Under the pieces are notes generated by a model, which worked only from the letters and a program-made list of their open reading frames with translations, was not told the origin of the DNA and made no database searches. Shown here one piece after another: positions 1 through 8,572 of a stretch of DNA of 41,560 nucleotides. How positions within the stretch are numbered: the stretch's first letter is position 1; every line of letters begins with the position of its first letter. Origin of the DNA: Alistipes sp. (GTDB taxonomy: Bacteria; Bacteroidota; Bacteroidia; Bacteroidales; Rikenellaceae). The stretch spans positions 1 to 41,560 of the forward strand of contig JAGCLL010000104.1 of assembly GCA_017647025.1 (NCBI GenBank), in the 5' to 3' direction. The position numbers and the translations under genes were made by a program.

Positions 1-2055
1 CAAGAGCATCAACTTCTCGAAAATCTGCTTTGTAGCGGTCATAGTCGCTGCATCGCAAGGCGAACCGTATGCAGGCTTAATCATCTCCAAGTACCAGCCA
101 CTAAAATCATCCCAGAACAACTTGTAAGCCACCATCAACGCCTCCGAAATGCGGTAGTTGTTGAAGTTCTCCTCAATCTCTGCCAATGCTGCGTTGAAGC
201 GGTTTGTAAACCAAGCGACAGCCTGCTTCGAGCAGTCGCTCTGTGCCAAGTTTTCGTCTACCTGCCAGCCGTTGATAAGGCGGTATGCGTTCCAAATTTT
301 ATTACCGAAGTTACGACCTTGCTCACAGAGAGCATTGTCGAACATCAAGTCGTTACCAGCCGATGAGCAGAGCATCATAGCCACACGCACACCGTCAGCA
401 CCATACTCGGCAATCAAATCGAGTGGGTCAGGCGAGTTGCCCAACTGCTTCGACATCTTGCGACCAATTTTATCACGCACGATACCTGTGAAGTATACAT
501 TTCCGAATGGCTTTTCGCCACGATACTCATAGCCCGCCATAATCATACGAGCCACCCAGAAGAAGATAATATCCGGACCGGTTACGAGATCGTTAGTCGG
601 ATAGTAGTACTTAATCTGCTCATTATCAGGATTGCGGATACCATCGAATACCGAAATTGGCCACAACCACGACGAGAACCAAGTGTCGAGTACATCCTCA
701 TCTTGACGCAAATCTGCCAAGGTCAATGTTGCATCGCCCGTCTTCTCCTTTGCCAACGCCAACGCCTTCTCGGCTGTCTCGGCTACGACATAACCACCCT
801 TTGGAATGTAGTATGCAGGGATGCGCTGTCCCCACCACAACTGACGCGAGATACACCAATCCTTGATATTCTCCATCCAGTGGCGGTAAGTATTCTTATA
901 CTTCTCTGGTACAAAGCGGACAATATCCTCCAAAACCGCCTTGGTTGCAGGCTCCGAAATCTCCTTCATTGCCATAAACCACTGCATCGACAACTTTGGC
1001 TCGATAGCCACGCCCGTACGCTCCGAATAGCCCACATTGTTGGTGTAAGCCTCGGTCTTTTCGAGCAAATCAGCATCAGCCAAATCCTTCTCAATCTGCT
1101 TGCGGCAGTCGAAGCGATCCATACCGACATACATACCAACCTTATCGTTGATTGTACCGTTGTCGTTGAATATATCGATTGTTTCGAGTCCATATTTCTC
1201 GCCGAGCATATAGTCGTTGACATCGTGTGCAGGGGTAACCTTCAACGCACCTGTTCCAAACTCGATGTCCACATACTCATCACGAATAATCGGAATTGAG
1301 CGACCTACCAACGGTACGATTACGCGCGCTCCCTCTGGCACATCTGCATAGCGTGGGTCGTTCGGGTTAAGGCAGACTGCCGTATCGCCCAAGATTGTTT
1401 CAGGGCGGGTTGTAGCAACGATGATGTTGCGGTCAGTACCCTCCAACTTGTAGCGCAAGTAGTAGAGTTTACCCTGCGACTCCTTGTAGATTACCTCCTC
1501 GTCAGACAATGCAGTCTTTGCCGATGGGTCCCAGTTGACCATACGGACACCACGATAGATTTTACCCTTGCGGTAGAGGTCGCAGAATACCGAGATAACG
1601 CTCTCGGTACGCTCTGGATCCATTGTGAAGCAAGTACGATTCCAATCGCACGATGCGCCCAACTTGCGCAACTGCTTCAAGATGATACCACCGTGCTTCT
1701 CCTTCCACTCCCAAGCGTGAGCGAGGAACTCCTCACGGGTGAGGGTTGCCTTGTCGATACCCTCAGCCTTCAACTTCGCAACCACCTTCGCCTCGGTAGC
1801 GATAGATGCGTGGTCGGTACCAGGTACCCAGCAAGCATTCTTGCCTAGCATACGGGCACGACGCACCAACACATCTTGCAAGGTGTTGTTGAGCATATGG
1901 CCCATATGCAACATACCCGTTACATTTGGTGGCGGGATAACGATAGTGTAAGGCTCACGAGCATCAGGCTCCGAGTGGAAAAGATTTTTTTCAATCCAGT
2001 AGTCGTACCACTTCGACTCAATCTCTTGTGGTAAATACTTGTCTGCAATAGCCAT
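1..2055 (-). CDS. valS: Valine--tRNA ligase (ValS), 3' end outside window
   Basis: Class I aminoacyl-tRNA synthetase that charges tRNA-Val in the cytoplasm. The 685 codons visible run off the left edge of the window; full-length ValS is about 880 residues, so the anticodon-binding and C-terminal coiled-coil parts are missing here. The HIGH-type motif is HMGH at residues 50-53 within [13 protein letters not shown], and the KMSKS-type motif is KMSKQ at 533-537, followed by LGNSPDPLD. The editing domain lies between them, with a TTRPET sequence. The start is ATG at 2055-2053 ([10 protein letters not shown]), about 40 nt below a -7-like box. The lysine-serine-lysine part of KMSKS is intact, and KMSKQ is a common ValS variant. 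Identity is secure. Confidence 0.96.
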   Translation of the reverse strand, partial: MAIADKYLPQEIESKWYDYWIEKNLFHSEPDAREPYTIVIPPPNVTGMLHMGHMLNNTLQDVLVRRARMLGKNACWVPGTDHASIATEAKVVAKLKAEGIDKATLTREEFLAHAWEWKEKHGGIILKQLRKLGASCDWNRTCFTMDPERTESVISVFCDLYRKGKIYRGVRMVNWDPSAKTALSDEEVIYKESQGKLYYLRYKLEGTDRNIIVATTRPETILGDTAVCLNPNDPRYADVPEGARVIVPLVGRSIPIIRDEYVDIEFGTGALKVTPAHDVNDYMLGEKYGLETIDIFNDNGTINDKVGMYVGMDRFDCRKQIEKDLADADLLEKTEAYTNNVGYSERTGVAIEPKLSMQWFMAMKEISEPATKAVLEDIVRFVPEKYKNTYRHWMENIKDWCISRQLWWGQRIPAYYIPKGGYVVAETAEKALALAKEKTGDATLTLADLRQDEDVLDTWFSSWLWPISVFDGIRNPDNEQIKYYYPTNDLVTGPDIIFFWVARMIMAGYEYRGEKPFGNVYFTGIVRDKIGRKMSKQLGNSPDPLDLIAEYGADGVRVAMMLCSSAGNDLMFDNALCEQGRNFGNKIWNAYRLINGWQVDENLAQSDCSKQAVAWFTNRFNAALAEIEENFNNYRISEALMVAYKLFWDDFSGWYLEMIKPAYGSPCDAATMTATKQIFEKLMLL

Positions 2056-2094
2056 AATATATAGTGTTTTTATCGTTCCTATACTTTCAACTTG

Positions 2095-2102
2095 CAAAGA
2101 TA
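2095..2102 (-). promoter_or_regulatory. Likely -7 element of valS
   Basis: On the minus strand this reads TATCTTTG, a perfect match to the Bacteroidetes -7 consensus TAnnTTTG, about 40 nt upstream of the valS ATG. No clear TTTG -33 box is seen at the usual 19-21 bp spacing, so only the -7 element is supported. Confidence 0.5.
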
Positions 2103-2150
2103 AGAAAAAAAATGTAAAGCGAGAAACAGATAACAGAAAACGACTTTAAT

Positions 2151-2181
2151 TTTTAATTTCTAATTAAAAGTTGTACTTTTG
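2151..2181 (+). promoter_or_regulatory. Candidate feoB promoter (TTTT-N19-TACTTTTG)
   Basis: TACTTTTG at 2174-2181 matches TAnnTTTG exactly. TTTT at 2151-2154 sits 19 bp upstream and matches three of four bases of the -33 TTTG. Transcription would start at about 2186-2188, so the feoB message would have almost no leader. This argues against the TTG codon at 2171 as the feoB start. Confidence 0.55.
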
Positions 2182-2185
2182 CCGT

Positions 2186-4246
2186 GTGGAAGGCAACAAG
2201 CACATAAATGTAACCATTGTCGGCAATCCAAATTGCGGTAAGACCTCGCTCTACAACAAAATTACGGGCGAGCACGAGCGTGTTGGCAATTATAGTGGCG
2301 TCACCGTAGATGCCACAAGCGCAGTATGCCATCACCGAGGCTACCAACTTCACATCACCGACCTCCCCGGCACAAACTCCCTCTCGGAGAGTAGCCCAGA
2401 GTCGTTGCGAATACTACATCATCTGGTCAATCATACTCCCGATGTGGTACTAAATGTGCTTTGTGTATCGAATATCGAACGCAACCTCTACCTCACAACC
2501 GAACTCATCGATATGAGTCCCAAGATGGTTGTGGCATTGAGTATGTACGACGAACTCAAACGCAACCACGCCACACTCGACCACGATCTACTCGGCAAGA
2601 TGATGGGTGTGCCGATGTTACCCGTAGAGGGGCATAGTGGCAAGGGTGTAGAGGAGTTGCTCGATACGATAGTTGCCGTCTATGAGGGGCAAGATGAGCG
2701 TGTCCGCCACATCCACATCAACCAAGGCATCATCGAGGAGAGCGTAATGGCTCTCAACAGAGATATGAAGGAGCACCGTGCGGAACTCCCGAAGTGTTTT
2801 CCGCCTCGCTACTTTGCGATAAAGATGTTGGAGGGCGATACGGAGATATGCAACCTACTTGCGAAGCACTCCCCCCGCTACACCGAGTGGCAACGCATCT
2901 GCGAGAAGGAGCGTGAGCATCTCCGCTACGACCTCGGAGCCGATGAGGATATTCACACCACAATGGCAAATCAGCGACACGGATTTATCTCTGGTGCTCT
3001 GCGTGAAACATATATCAAGGGTGATGCCAAACTCGAAAATATCTCGAATGCCATAGATGCCATTGTAACCCATCGTTTTTGGGGCTACCCTATCTTCTTG
3101 GGCGTTATGTGGCTGATGTTCTACTGCACCTTCCGCCTTGGAGCCTATCCACAGGGGTGGATTGAGCGTCTTGTCGCAGGTTTAGGCTCACTACTCGAAA
3201 GGTGGCTACCCGATGGCATACTCAAAGATATGCTCTGCGACGGCGTAATCGGAGGCGTTGGAAGCCTTATTGTCTTCCTGCCAAACATTATGATTTTGTA
3301 CCTCTTCATCTCCTTTATGGAGGACTCCGGATACTTGGCTCGTGCAGCCTTTGTGATGGACAGAGTTATGCACAAAGCGGGACTTCACGGCAAGTCGTTT
3401 ATTCCGCTCGTAATGGGCTTTGGTTGTAATGTTCCAGCGGTACTCTCTACTCGCATCATCGAGAGCAGAAGTAGCCGCCTTATCACTACCTTTATCATAC
3501 CATTTATGTCGTGCAGCGCACGCTTGCCTATATACATAATCCTCATAGGCACATTCTTCGCAGCGCACTCCTCGTGGGTTATGCTCGGCTTGTACCTGCT
3601 CGGCATTGTGGTGGCTATGGCGACCTCACTACTACTCCGCAAGGCGATGTTCAAACGGGAGGAGACGCCATTCGTAATGGAACTTCCGCCATACCGTATA
3701 CCAACATTGAAGGCTACACTGTCGCATATGTGGCAACGCTGTGCGCAGTATCTTCGCAACATCGGCGGAATGATACTCGTAGCATCGATTGTGGTGTGGT
3801 TACTCGGTTACTTCCCTCGCCAGCAGGAGAATGAGAGTGTAGTTGAACACTACGAAAACTCCTACATCGGTCGCATAGGTCGTCTTTGCGAGCCTGCATT
3901 TGAGCCTATGGGACTCAATTGGAAATCGAGCGTATCGCTCCTTTCGGGCGTGGCTGGCAAAGAACTTATGGTTAGCACCCTGGGTGTACTTTATAGCAAC
4001 AATGATGACACTACCGATAGCCCAGCGCAGTTGAAGGAGAACTTGGCAAAGAGTGGCGATTTCACCACCCCTTCGGCTCTCGCATTGTTGGTATTCACGC
4101 TGCTCTACCTCCCTTGCATAGCCACCATTTCGGCAATAGGCTCGGAGAGTGGCTGGAAGTGGGCGATAGGCTCGGCTCTATATAGTACGGTGGTGGCGTG
4201 GTTATGCGCTTTTGCCATCTACCATATTGCACAACTATTTATGTAA
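2186..4246 (+). CDS. feoB: Ferrous iron transporter FeoB
   Basis: Inner-membrane Fe(II) uptake protein with an N-terminal G domain and a C-terminal permease with two Gate repeats. G1 is GNPNCGKTS at residues 13-20, G2 lies in NYSGVTVD and G3 is DLPGTNSL. The permease core shows the conserved GFGCNVPA and SCSARLPIY segments. G4 is normally NxxD but reads S119-M-Y-D122 here, an Asn-to-Ser change. No FeoA domain is fused at the N-terminus, although Bacteroidetes often have a FeoA-FeoB fusion. I chose GTG at 2186 (about 686 aa) because the TTG at 2171 overlaps the -7 box; the start remains uncertain. The Cys-rich partner gene follows 7 nt after the stop. Confidence 0.93.
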   Translation: MEGNKHINVTIVGNPNCGKTSLYNKITGEHERVGNYSGVTVDATSAVCHHRGYQLHITDLPGTNSLSESSPESLRILHHLVNHTPDVVLNVLCVSNIERNLYLTTELIDMSPKMVVALSMYDELKRNHATLDHDLLGKMMGVPMLPVEGHSGKGVEELLDTIVAVYEGQDERVRHIHINQGIIEESVMALNRDMKEHRAELPKCFPPRYFAIKMLEGDTEICNLLAKHSPRYTEWQRICEKEREHLRYDLGADEDIHTTMANQRHGFISGALRETYIKGDAKLENISNAIDAIVTHRFWGYPIFLGVMWLMFYCTFRLGAYPQGWIERLVAGLGSLLERWLPDGILKDMLCDGVIGGVGSLIVFLPNIMILYLFISFMEDSGYLARAAFVMDRVMHKAGLHGKSFIPLVMGFGCNVPAVLSTRIIESRSSRLITTFIIPFMSCSARLPIYIILIGTFFAAHSSWVMLGLYLLGIVVAMATSLLLRKAMFKREETPFVMELPPYRIPTLKATLSHMWQRCAQYLRNIGGMILVASIVVWLLGYFPRQQENESVVEHYENSYIGRIGRLCEPAFEPMGLNWKSSVSLLSGVAGKELMVSTLGVLYSNNDDTTDSPAQLKENLAKSGDFTTPSALALLVFTLLYLPCIATISAIGSESGWKWAIGSALYSTVVAWLCAFAIYHIAQLFM

Positions 4247-4253
4247 CAAGGAT

Positions 4254-4397
4254 ATGGTGTGGCACGAACTATTGGCTTGGATAATCATCGCAGTAGCGGT
4301 TACAGTGGCTGTGATATGGCTTATAAGGAGCATATTTTGCCCCAAATCAGCCTGTGCAAACTGTAATAAGGAGTGTATTCTGAAACGAAAAAACTAA
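4254..4397 (+). CDS. FeoB-associated Cys-rich membrane protein
   Basis: A 47-residue protein with one N-terminal transmembrane helix (LLAWIIIAVAVTVAVIWLI) and a short cytoplasmic tail with four cysteines (CPKSACANCNKEC). This matches the small FeoB-associated Cys-rich proteins found after feoB in many anaerobes, thought to help Feo function. The start is ATG 4254, preceded by AAGGA at 4248-4252 and only 7 nt from the feoB stop, so the two are probably cotranscribed and translationally linked. A longer in-frame start at 4212 would overlap feoB and is not needed. The detailed role, for example iron sensing or an FeoC-like function, is not established from sequence. Confidence 0.85.
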   Translation: MVWHELLAWIIIAVAVTVAVIWLIRSIFCPKSACANCNKECILKRKN

Positions 4398-4415
4398 ACT
4401 TTGACTTTTTATATT

Positions 4416-5738
4416 ATGAGACGGCTTTTATCAATTTTAGTGGCTCTGCTTTTCGTTCTTACAGCAGTTGCACAAACCTCTGTTCGCAAGGATATTGACG
4501 AACACCCAGAGTTGGCGGTAACATCACTATCTCCTTATGGTGCGCCATACTTCTTCAAACCTATTGCAGAGGCGCCCAAGGGTTACAAGCCCTTCTACAT
4601 CTCACACTATGGCCGTCACGGCTCACGCCACGAGGCACACAAAAAGAATGTTATGCCCGTAGTTGACCTATTCGACCGTGCCGACAATATGGGACTCCTC
4701 ACAGCCAAAGGCAAGGAGATGAAGGCCTATCTTCACAAGATGGCAGATGCTCACGAAAATCGCTATGGCGAACTTACACGCCTCGGCTTCGAGCAACACA
4801 AGGGCATTGCACGCCGAATGTACAATCGCTTCACGCCGGTATTCTATCGTGGTGCAATAGTAGAGTCCCGTTCCTCGATATATGGCCGTTGCGCCCTCTC
4901 GATGGCTGCCTTCAACGAGTCGCTAAAAGAGTGCGAGCCTATGCTCGAAACCCGAATGAGTGCATCCGATGCCGACAAAGATAAGGTTCGCCCATCTATG
5001 GCTTTCTTGAAGGACCCACGCTATCAGGGCGTCTATATCGATAGCGAGGAGTACTGGGCAAAACAACTCAATAAATGGCTCGAAAAGCAGGATTTCAGCC
5101 ACAGTATAAACTCACTCTTCACCAACATTGAGCCTATGCTCGGCAATTATAACGGTAGTTCTGCCTACCTTATGATTGACCTATATAAGCGTCTTGGAGC
5201 GATGCAGAACCTCGGTTGGTACGACCGCACTCTCGTCGACTCAATCTTCTCGGCAGATGAGCGCTACATCGTCTACCTCTACGAAAACTACCGTTGGTAC
5301 TGTCGTTATGCAACTACAAGTGTCGAGAATGGTTACAAGCGTTTCGACCGAATAAAGGGCGTTGTCAACGATATTATATCACACGCTAATGAGGCTATCG
5401 AGGGTAAGAATAGCGCAGTTGCCAACCTCCGTTTTGGCCACGACTACTACCTACTGGCACTCCTTGCAATACTCAACTGCAACGAGCATCCAAGCGACCT
5501 CGACATCTCCGATGTAGAGAAGTTGACAGAGAAGTGGAACGCCTACAAGGTTGTAACAATGGCTTCAAATGTGCAGTTCGTATTCTACCGCAGCAAGAAG
5601 GAGGCGGATATTTTGGTGCGCATACTCGAAAACGAGAACGACATAACACTCCCTATCGGTAGCGCCACTGCGCCATTTTACAAGTGGAGCGATGTCTGCG
5701 ACTATCTCCAAAAGCGAGTATCTCTGATTAGCGAATAG
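4416..5738 (+). CDS. Secreted histidine-type (acid) phosphatase, MINPP/phytase-like
   Basis: A 440-residue histidine phosphatase superfamily (branch 2) protein that would use a phospho-histidine intermediate to remove phosphate from inositol phosphates or other phosphomonoesters. A signal peptide (MRRLLSILVALLFVLTAVAQ) places it in the periplasm or outer membrane. The catalytic RHG motif is in YGRHGSRHE (R67-H68-G69, R71). The proton-donor motif is HD at H342-D343 (FGHDYY), which replaces the HAE of true MINPP enzymes. The start is ATG 4416; an upstream TTG at 4401 would only add residues before the signal peptide. It follows the Feo genes at 18 nt and may share their transcript. The substrate is not determined by the sequence. 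Confidence 0.85.
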   Translation: MRRLLSILVALLFVLTAVAQTSVRKDIDEHPELAVTSLSPYGAPYFFKPIAEAPKGYKPFYISHYGRHGSRHEAHKKNVMPVVDLFDRADNMGLLTAKGKEMKAYLHKMADAHENRYGELTRLGFEQHKGIARRMYNRFTPVFYRGAIVESRSSIYGRCALSMAAFNESLKECEPMLETRMSASDADKDKVRPSMAFLKDPRYQGVYIDSEEYWAKQLNKWLEKQDFSHSINSLFTNIEPMLGNYNGSSAYLMIDLYKRLGAMQNLGWYDRTLVDSIFSADERYIVYLYENYRWYCRYATTSVENGYKRFDRIKGVVNDIISHANEAIEGKNSAVANLRFGHDYYLLALLAILNCNEHPSDLDISDVEKLTEKWNAYKVVTMASNVQFVFYRSKKEADILVRILENENDITLPIGSATAPFYKWSDVCDYLQKRVSLISE

Positions 5739-5767
5739 AACGCATCGAACAGAACTTCTCTATAATA

Positions 5768-5793
5768 AAACGCCACCTGTATGGGTGGCGTTT
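5768..5793 (+). terminator. Hairpin terminator after the phosphatase gene
   Basis: A perfect 10-bp stem, AAACGCCACC at 5768-5777 with GGTGGCGTTT at 5784-5793, and a 6-nt loop, about 30 nt past the stop codon. A tail TTTGTTGCTT follows. A close relative of this hairpin recurs at 6106-6130, so it also belongs to the local repeat family. Confidence 0.7.
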
Positions 5794-5810
5794 GTTGCTT
5801 AATAGTGATA

Positions 5811-5980
5811 TTGACGAGGCTTGGCTGCGAGAGGGGAACGAGGCTTGGCTGCCGCTGCGCTCTGCCTTGCCTCGTGGCGCTATGAGAATAATATGAAGAC
5901 AAATGGTGCAAAGCACTGCGTTTGTTGTTTATATATTGGCTTGCAAACAAGTTTGAGCCATATAGAGTATTGACGAGGCT
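5811..5980. repeat. Degenerate copy of the tRNA-linked palindromic repeat
   Basis: TTGACGAGGCTTGG at 5811 and TGACGAGGCTTGG at 5971 resemble the 3' end of the neighbouring tRNA-Thr gene read on the plus strand (6155-6167). Between them, 5869-5965 carries GCCTCGT, then ATGAAGACAAAT, then GTTTGTTGTTTATAT, then CAAACAAGTTTGAGCC, in the same order as the intact element at 6003-6164, but with the right arm largely missing. No gene is seen in 5739-6149. Confidence 0.7.
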
Positions 5981-6002
5981 TGGCTCGCTAAAGCTTCGCC
6001 TT

Positions 6003-6149
6003 GCCTCGTCCAGCTATGACAAAAGATGAAGACAAATAGCGTTAAACGCTGTGTTTGTTGTTTATATGTCGGCTTTCAAACAAGTTTGAGCCACATATAA
6101 ACAACAAACGCCACCCATTGGGTGGCATTTGTCTTCATCTTTTGTTCAG

Positions 6150-6164
<15 letters not shown>
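6003..6164. repeat. Large branched palindrome ending in the tRNA-Thr 3' end
   Basis: A 162-bp inverted repeat. The outer arms are GCCTCGTC+CAGCT (6003-6015) and AGCTG+TT+GACGAGGC (6150-6164). The second stem is 19 bp and perfect (6019-6037 with 6127-6145), and the third is 17 bp and perfect (6053-6069 with 6093-6109). The apex is GGCT..CAAACaaGTTTG.AGCC. Each arm also carries its own small side hairpin: AGCGTTAAACGCT at 6038-6050, and the GCCACCC/GGGTGGC stem at 6110-6126. The outer right arm lies inside the tRNA gene. Together these form a multi-branched, cruciform-like structure. Confidence 0.85.
6106..6130. terminator. Hairpin in the tRNA-Thr downstream region
   Basis: AAACGCCACC at 6106-6115 pairs with GGTGGCATTT at 6121-6130 with one mismatch. 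It lies about 20 nt downstream of the tRNA-Thr 3' end on the minus strand and may end that transcript, but it is also one side branch of the larger palindrome, so a terminator role is only a guess. Confidence 0.4.
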
Positions 6165-6221
<57 letters not shown>

Positions 6222-6241
6222 ATTTTGCTCTTAAAGCGAGG

Positions 6242-6272
6242 CAAAAGTAGTGATTTTTTTCGTATCTGCAAA
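6242..6272 (-). promoter_or_regulatory. tRNA-Thr promoter (TTTG-N19-TACTTTTG)
   Basis: On the minus strand TTTG (6272-6269) is followed after exactly 19 bp by TACTTTTG (6249-6242), a perfect match to the Bacteroidetes primary-sigma promoter. The expected start at about 6236 is 15 nt before the mature tRNA 5' end at 6221. Confidence 0.85.
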
Positions 6273-6374
6273 CTTTTTAGCGAACAAATTATATTTTACG
6301 CACCAGAAACATTATGTTACAAGTGCATATCGGTATATTTTTTGACACCTTCCAGTCATATCAACACATCAATT

Positions 6375-7286
6375 ATGGCCTTATCAAAGAGTATATCAGC
6401 GCACATATCGCTACTCCTATGCAACATTGTATGGGCGTGCGACTACCCCTTCTACGCCCTCGTACTTGGTCATTACATCTCGCCTTTGGCTATGGTGTCG
6501 GCATCCTTGGGCGTAGCCGCCATATGGTCATTTATACCTCTACTATGGGAAAAGCACGAGAAAATAGAGGCCGAGGACCGCATCAAAATTTTCGGTGCGG
6601 CACTCCTTATCGGCATTTCACGCAAACTGTGTATGATGTTTGGACTATCGCAAACCTCACCCATTGACGGCTCGATAATCAGCACTACAACCCCACTACT
6701 CGTACTACTCCTCTCTGTATTCATAGGATTAGAGCGCTTTACAAAGACAAAATTAATAGGCCTAATGCTCGGTATGGCGGGAGCAATTGCCATTATAATT
6801 TCGAGCAGCACAACCCACTACCACTCTGGTTTGACGGGAAACCTTCTCATCTTCGCCTCATCGTGCATATCGGCTCTCTATATGGTCTACTTCAAGAAGT
6901 TGGTATCCAAATATCGCATCACAACTCTGCTCCGATGGATATATTGCATCTCGGCACTCATAATGCTACCCATAGGTGCGCACGAAATTATCGAAACAAA
7001 GTTCGATACGATGAACAGCAAGATAATTTTCGCATCGCTCTTTGTGCTTATTGTGCCTACCTATCTTCCCAACCTCTTCTTGAACTACTCGCTACGCTTT
7101 GTTGCACCAACCGTTACGAGTATCTACGCCTACATTCAACCCATAGTAGCAATTACACTCGCTATAATTATGGGGTTGGATAGCCTACATCTCGACACCC
7201 TACTCTTTGCATTGGTGATATTCGTGGGTGTGGGATTGGTTGTTGGGGCATACAACAAAAGAGGTGATCAAACGACCACCTCTTAA
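6375..7286 (+). CDS. EamA/DMT-superfamily transporter
   Basis: A 303-residue polytopic membrane protein of the drug/metabolite transporter superfamily, with two EamA repeats and about ten hydrophobic helices. The repeats are visible as an N-terminal half to about residue 140 and a C-terminal half from TGNLLIFASSCISALYMVYF on. It probably exports a small metabolite or amino acid; the substrate is unknown. The start is ATG 6375 (MALSKSISAHISLLLCNIVW), which begins just before the first helix. Upstream in-frame codons to 6225 overlap the tRNA promoter and are unlikely to be translated. The C-terminal codons form part of a hairpin with the region of convergent transcription. Confidence 0.88.
   Translation: MALSKSISAHISLLLCNIVWACDYPFYALVLGHYISPLAMVSASLGVAAIWSFIPLLWEKHEKIEAEDRIKIFGAALLIGISRKLCMMFGLSQTSPIDGSIISTTTPLLVLLLSVFIGLERFTKTKLIGLMLGMAGAIAIIISSSTTHYHSGLTGNLLIFASSCISALYMVYFKKLVSKYRITTLLRWIYCISALIMLPIGAHEIIETKFDTMNSKIIFASLFVLIVPTYLPNLFLNYSLRFVAPTVTSIYAYIQPIVAITLAIIMGLDSLHLDTLLFALVIFVGVGLVVGAYNKRGDQTTTS
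7259..7284. terminator. Bidirectional hairpin terminator between convergent genes
   Basis: AAGAGGTG (7259-7266) pairs with CACCTCTT (7277-7284), an 8-bp stem overlapping the last codons of the EamA gene and lying 22 nt past the stop of the convergent lipoprotein gene. The position suits termination from both sides. Confidence 0.6.
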
Positions 7287-7306
7287 ACAAAAGCACCTAT
7301 AATAAG

Positions 7307-7768
7307 TTACTCTTTCTTCTGCTCAATCCACTCTGGAAGCGAATCACGAACATAGACTGTTACAAGTTCCTCGTCGTCTACTGCAACCCACACCATACTA
7401 TCCTCGGTGAGGTTACGAATATAGTAACGATGCTCCCAGTCGCTCACACCAAGACCGAAGTCATAATCTCCGAAGATAATGGCTGCACCATCGGTTATGA
7501 TGCCGTATTTGCCACTTCTGGTATATTGCCCCATACTTCCGAGGTTATCATACGACACAAATGTGCGCTCGGCACGGTCAAATACGATATAGTAGTAGGT
7601 ACCCTCGGCGAGTTCAACACCATTATCGTAACTCTGCATACGCCACACACCCTTGATGTTGTTAGCCGTAACATCGAGGTATGGATTTGGGTGCAACTCT
7701 GGCTCGGCACAACTAAAAGTCATTGCCATTGCAACTACAACCGTCAAAAATTTTACTACTCTCTTCAT
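7307..7768 (-). CDS. Lipocalin-like lipoprotein
   Basis: A 153-residue lipoprotein. The signal peptide MKRVVKFLTVVVAMAMTFSC ends in a lipobox with Cys20, followed by AEPE, which gives acidic residues close to the Cys as seen in Bacteroidetes surface lipoproteins. The rest is beta-rich, with an NNIKGVWRMQSYDNG-like opening strand and a GTYYYIVFD strand typical of Bacteroidetes lipocalin-like domains. No catalytic motif is seen. It is the last gene of the minus-strand run, 19 nt after the DUF1573 gene, and may share its transcript. Function unknown. Confidence 0.7.
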   Translation of the reverse strand: MKRVVKFLTVVVAMAMTFSCAEPELHPNPYLDVTANNIKGVWRMQSYDNGVELAEGTYYYIVFDRAERTFVSYDNLGSMGQYTRSGKYGIITDGAAIIFGDYDFGLGVSDWEHRYYIRNLTEDSMVWVAVDDEELVTVYVRDSLPEWIEQKKE

Positions 7769-7787
7769 AGTTCTATATTTTTCTCAT

Positions 7788-8555
7788 TTATCTCTTCAAA
7801 ACCACATCTATTGCACTCTGGCGAGGTGGCAAATTCAACCCTTTGATATATATCTTACCCAAGTTCGCAGGTATCGACTCGGTTGTGGGATTATACTCTA
7901 CAACTACAAAGCCCTGCCCCTTTGGGGAGATTTTACTTGGCTCAAATCGCACCTTAACTCCCTTCGGCAAGAGGTTTTCATCTGCCGATAGTGCCAACTC
8001 CGTAGAGCCACCATTCATAATGGCTATGCGCAGCACCTCTCGCTCGCCCGACAAGCGAATTGTATCTTGTCGCAGGCGTAACACGCCACGAGTGTATGGA
8101 TAGTCGTCGCTTCTATCCTCCGCCGCAGTTACCAAGCCTGTCAAAGTCAGCACTGCCGAAGGTTGCTCGGTCGACCTATTCGTATATACCAGAACTCTCT
8201 GTTTTACTCGTCCTGCGTGGCCACGAGGATAGTACTTCAACGCCACTGCAACCTCCTCATTTGGGGCTACCACACGCTTCGCACTCTCTGCTCTCAAACA
8301 GCCACAAGTTGTCTTTATCTGTGTTACAACAAGCGTATCTGCGCCCATATTGCGAAGCCTTGCTCTGCCCTGCCACACTCCCGACATCTCGTCTATTGTG
8401 CCGAAATTGGCACCATTGGGGGTAAATTGCAGCGTGTTAACTATCGGCTCTATCTCGGCCGCCTTACGCACTACATCCTGCGGAATAATGCGTATCTGCG
8501 CAAGCAACAACTGTGCAACACAGAGAGCAACGACCAAAGCACAAGCCCTACGCAT
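7788..8555 (-). CDS. DUF1573 domain protein
   Basis: A 255-residue exported protein with signal peptide MRRACALVVALCVAQLLLA. The DUF1573 (ASH/MSP-like immunoglobulin fold) hallmark is the segment FGTIDEMSG...VTQIKTTCGCL, with the paired cysteines of TTCGC, followed by a second beta-rich half that ends FVVVEYNPTTESIP. The start is ATG 8555; a TTG at 8582 would overlap the upstream peptidase gene by 10 nt. DUF1573 proteins are common in Bacteroidetes surface loci; their role is not known. It lies 17 nt after the subtilisin gene, so cotranscription is likely. Confidence 0.82.
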   Translation of the reverse strand: MRRACALVVALCVAQLLLAQIRIIPQDVVRKAAEIEPIVNTLQFTPNGANFGTIDEMSGVWQGRARLRNMGADTLVVTQIKTTCGCLRAESAKRVVAPNEEVAVALKYYPRGHAGRVKQRVLVYTNRSTEQPSAVLTLTGLVTAAEDRSDDYPYTRGVLRLRQDTIRLSGEREVLRIAIMNGGSTELALSADENLLPKGVKVRFEPSKISPKGQGFVVVEYNPTTESIPANLGKIYIKGLNLPPRQSAIDVVLKR

Positions 8556-8572
8556 AAGTCGCTTCTCGTTTT

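Noticed and set aside
703..1299. Long open frame of 198 codons opposite valS
   Set aside because: It lies entirely antisense to the well-conserved valS and has no recognisable motifs; it is a frame shadow.
2171..2185. TTG start for feoB five codons upstream of the GTG
   Set aside because: It lies within the -7 box and adds MYFCR, not seen in FeoB proteins.
5768..6130. Possible CRISPR array from recurring hairpins and short repeats
   Set aside because: Units are long, unevenly spaced palindromes with no constant spacer length, and no cas genes are present.
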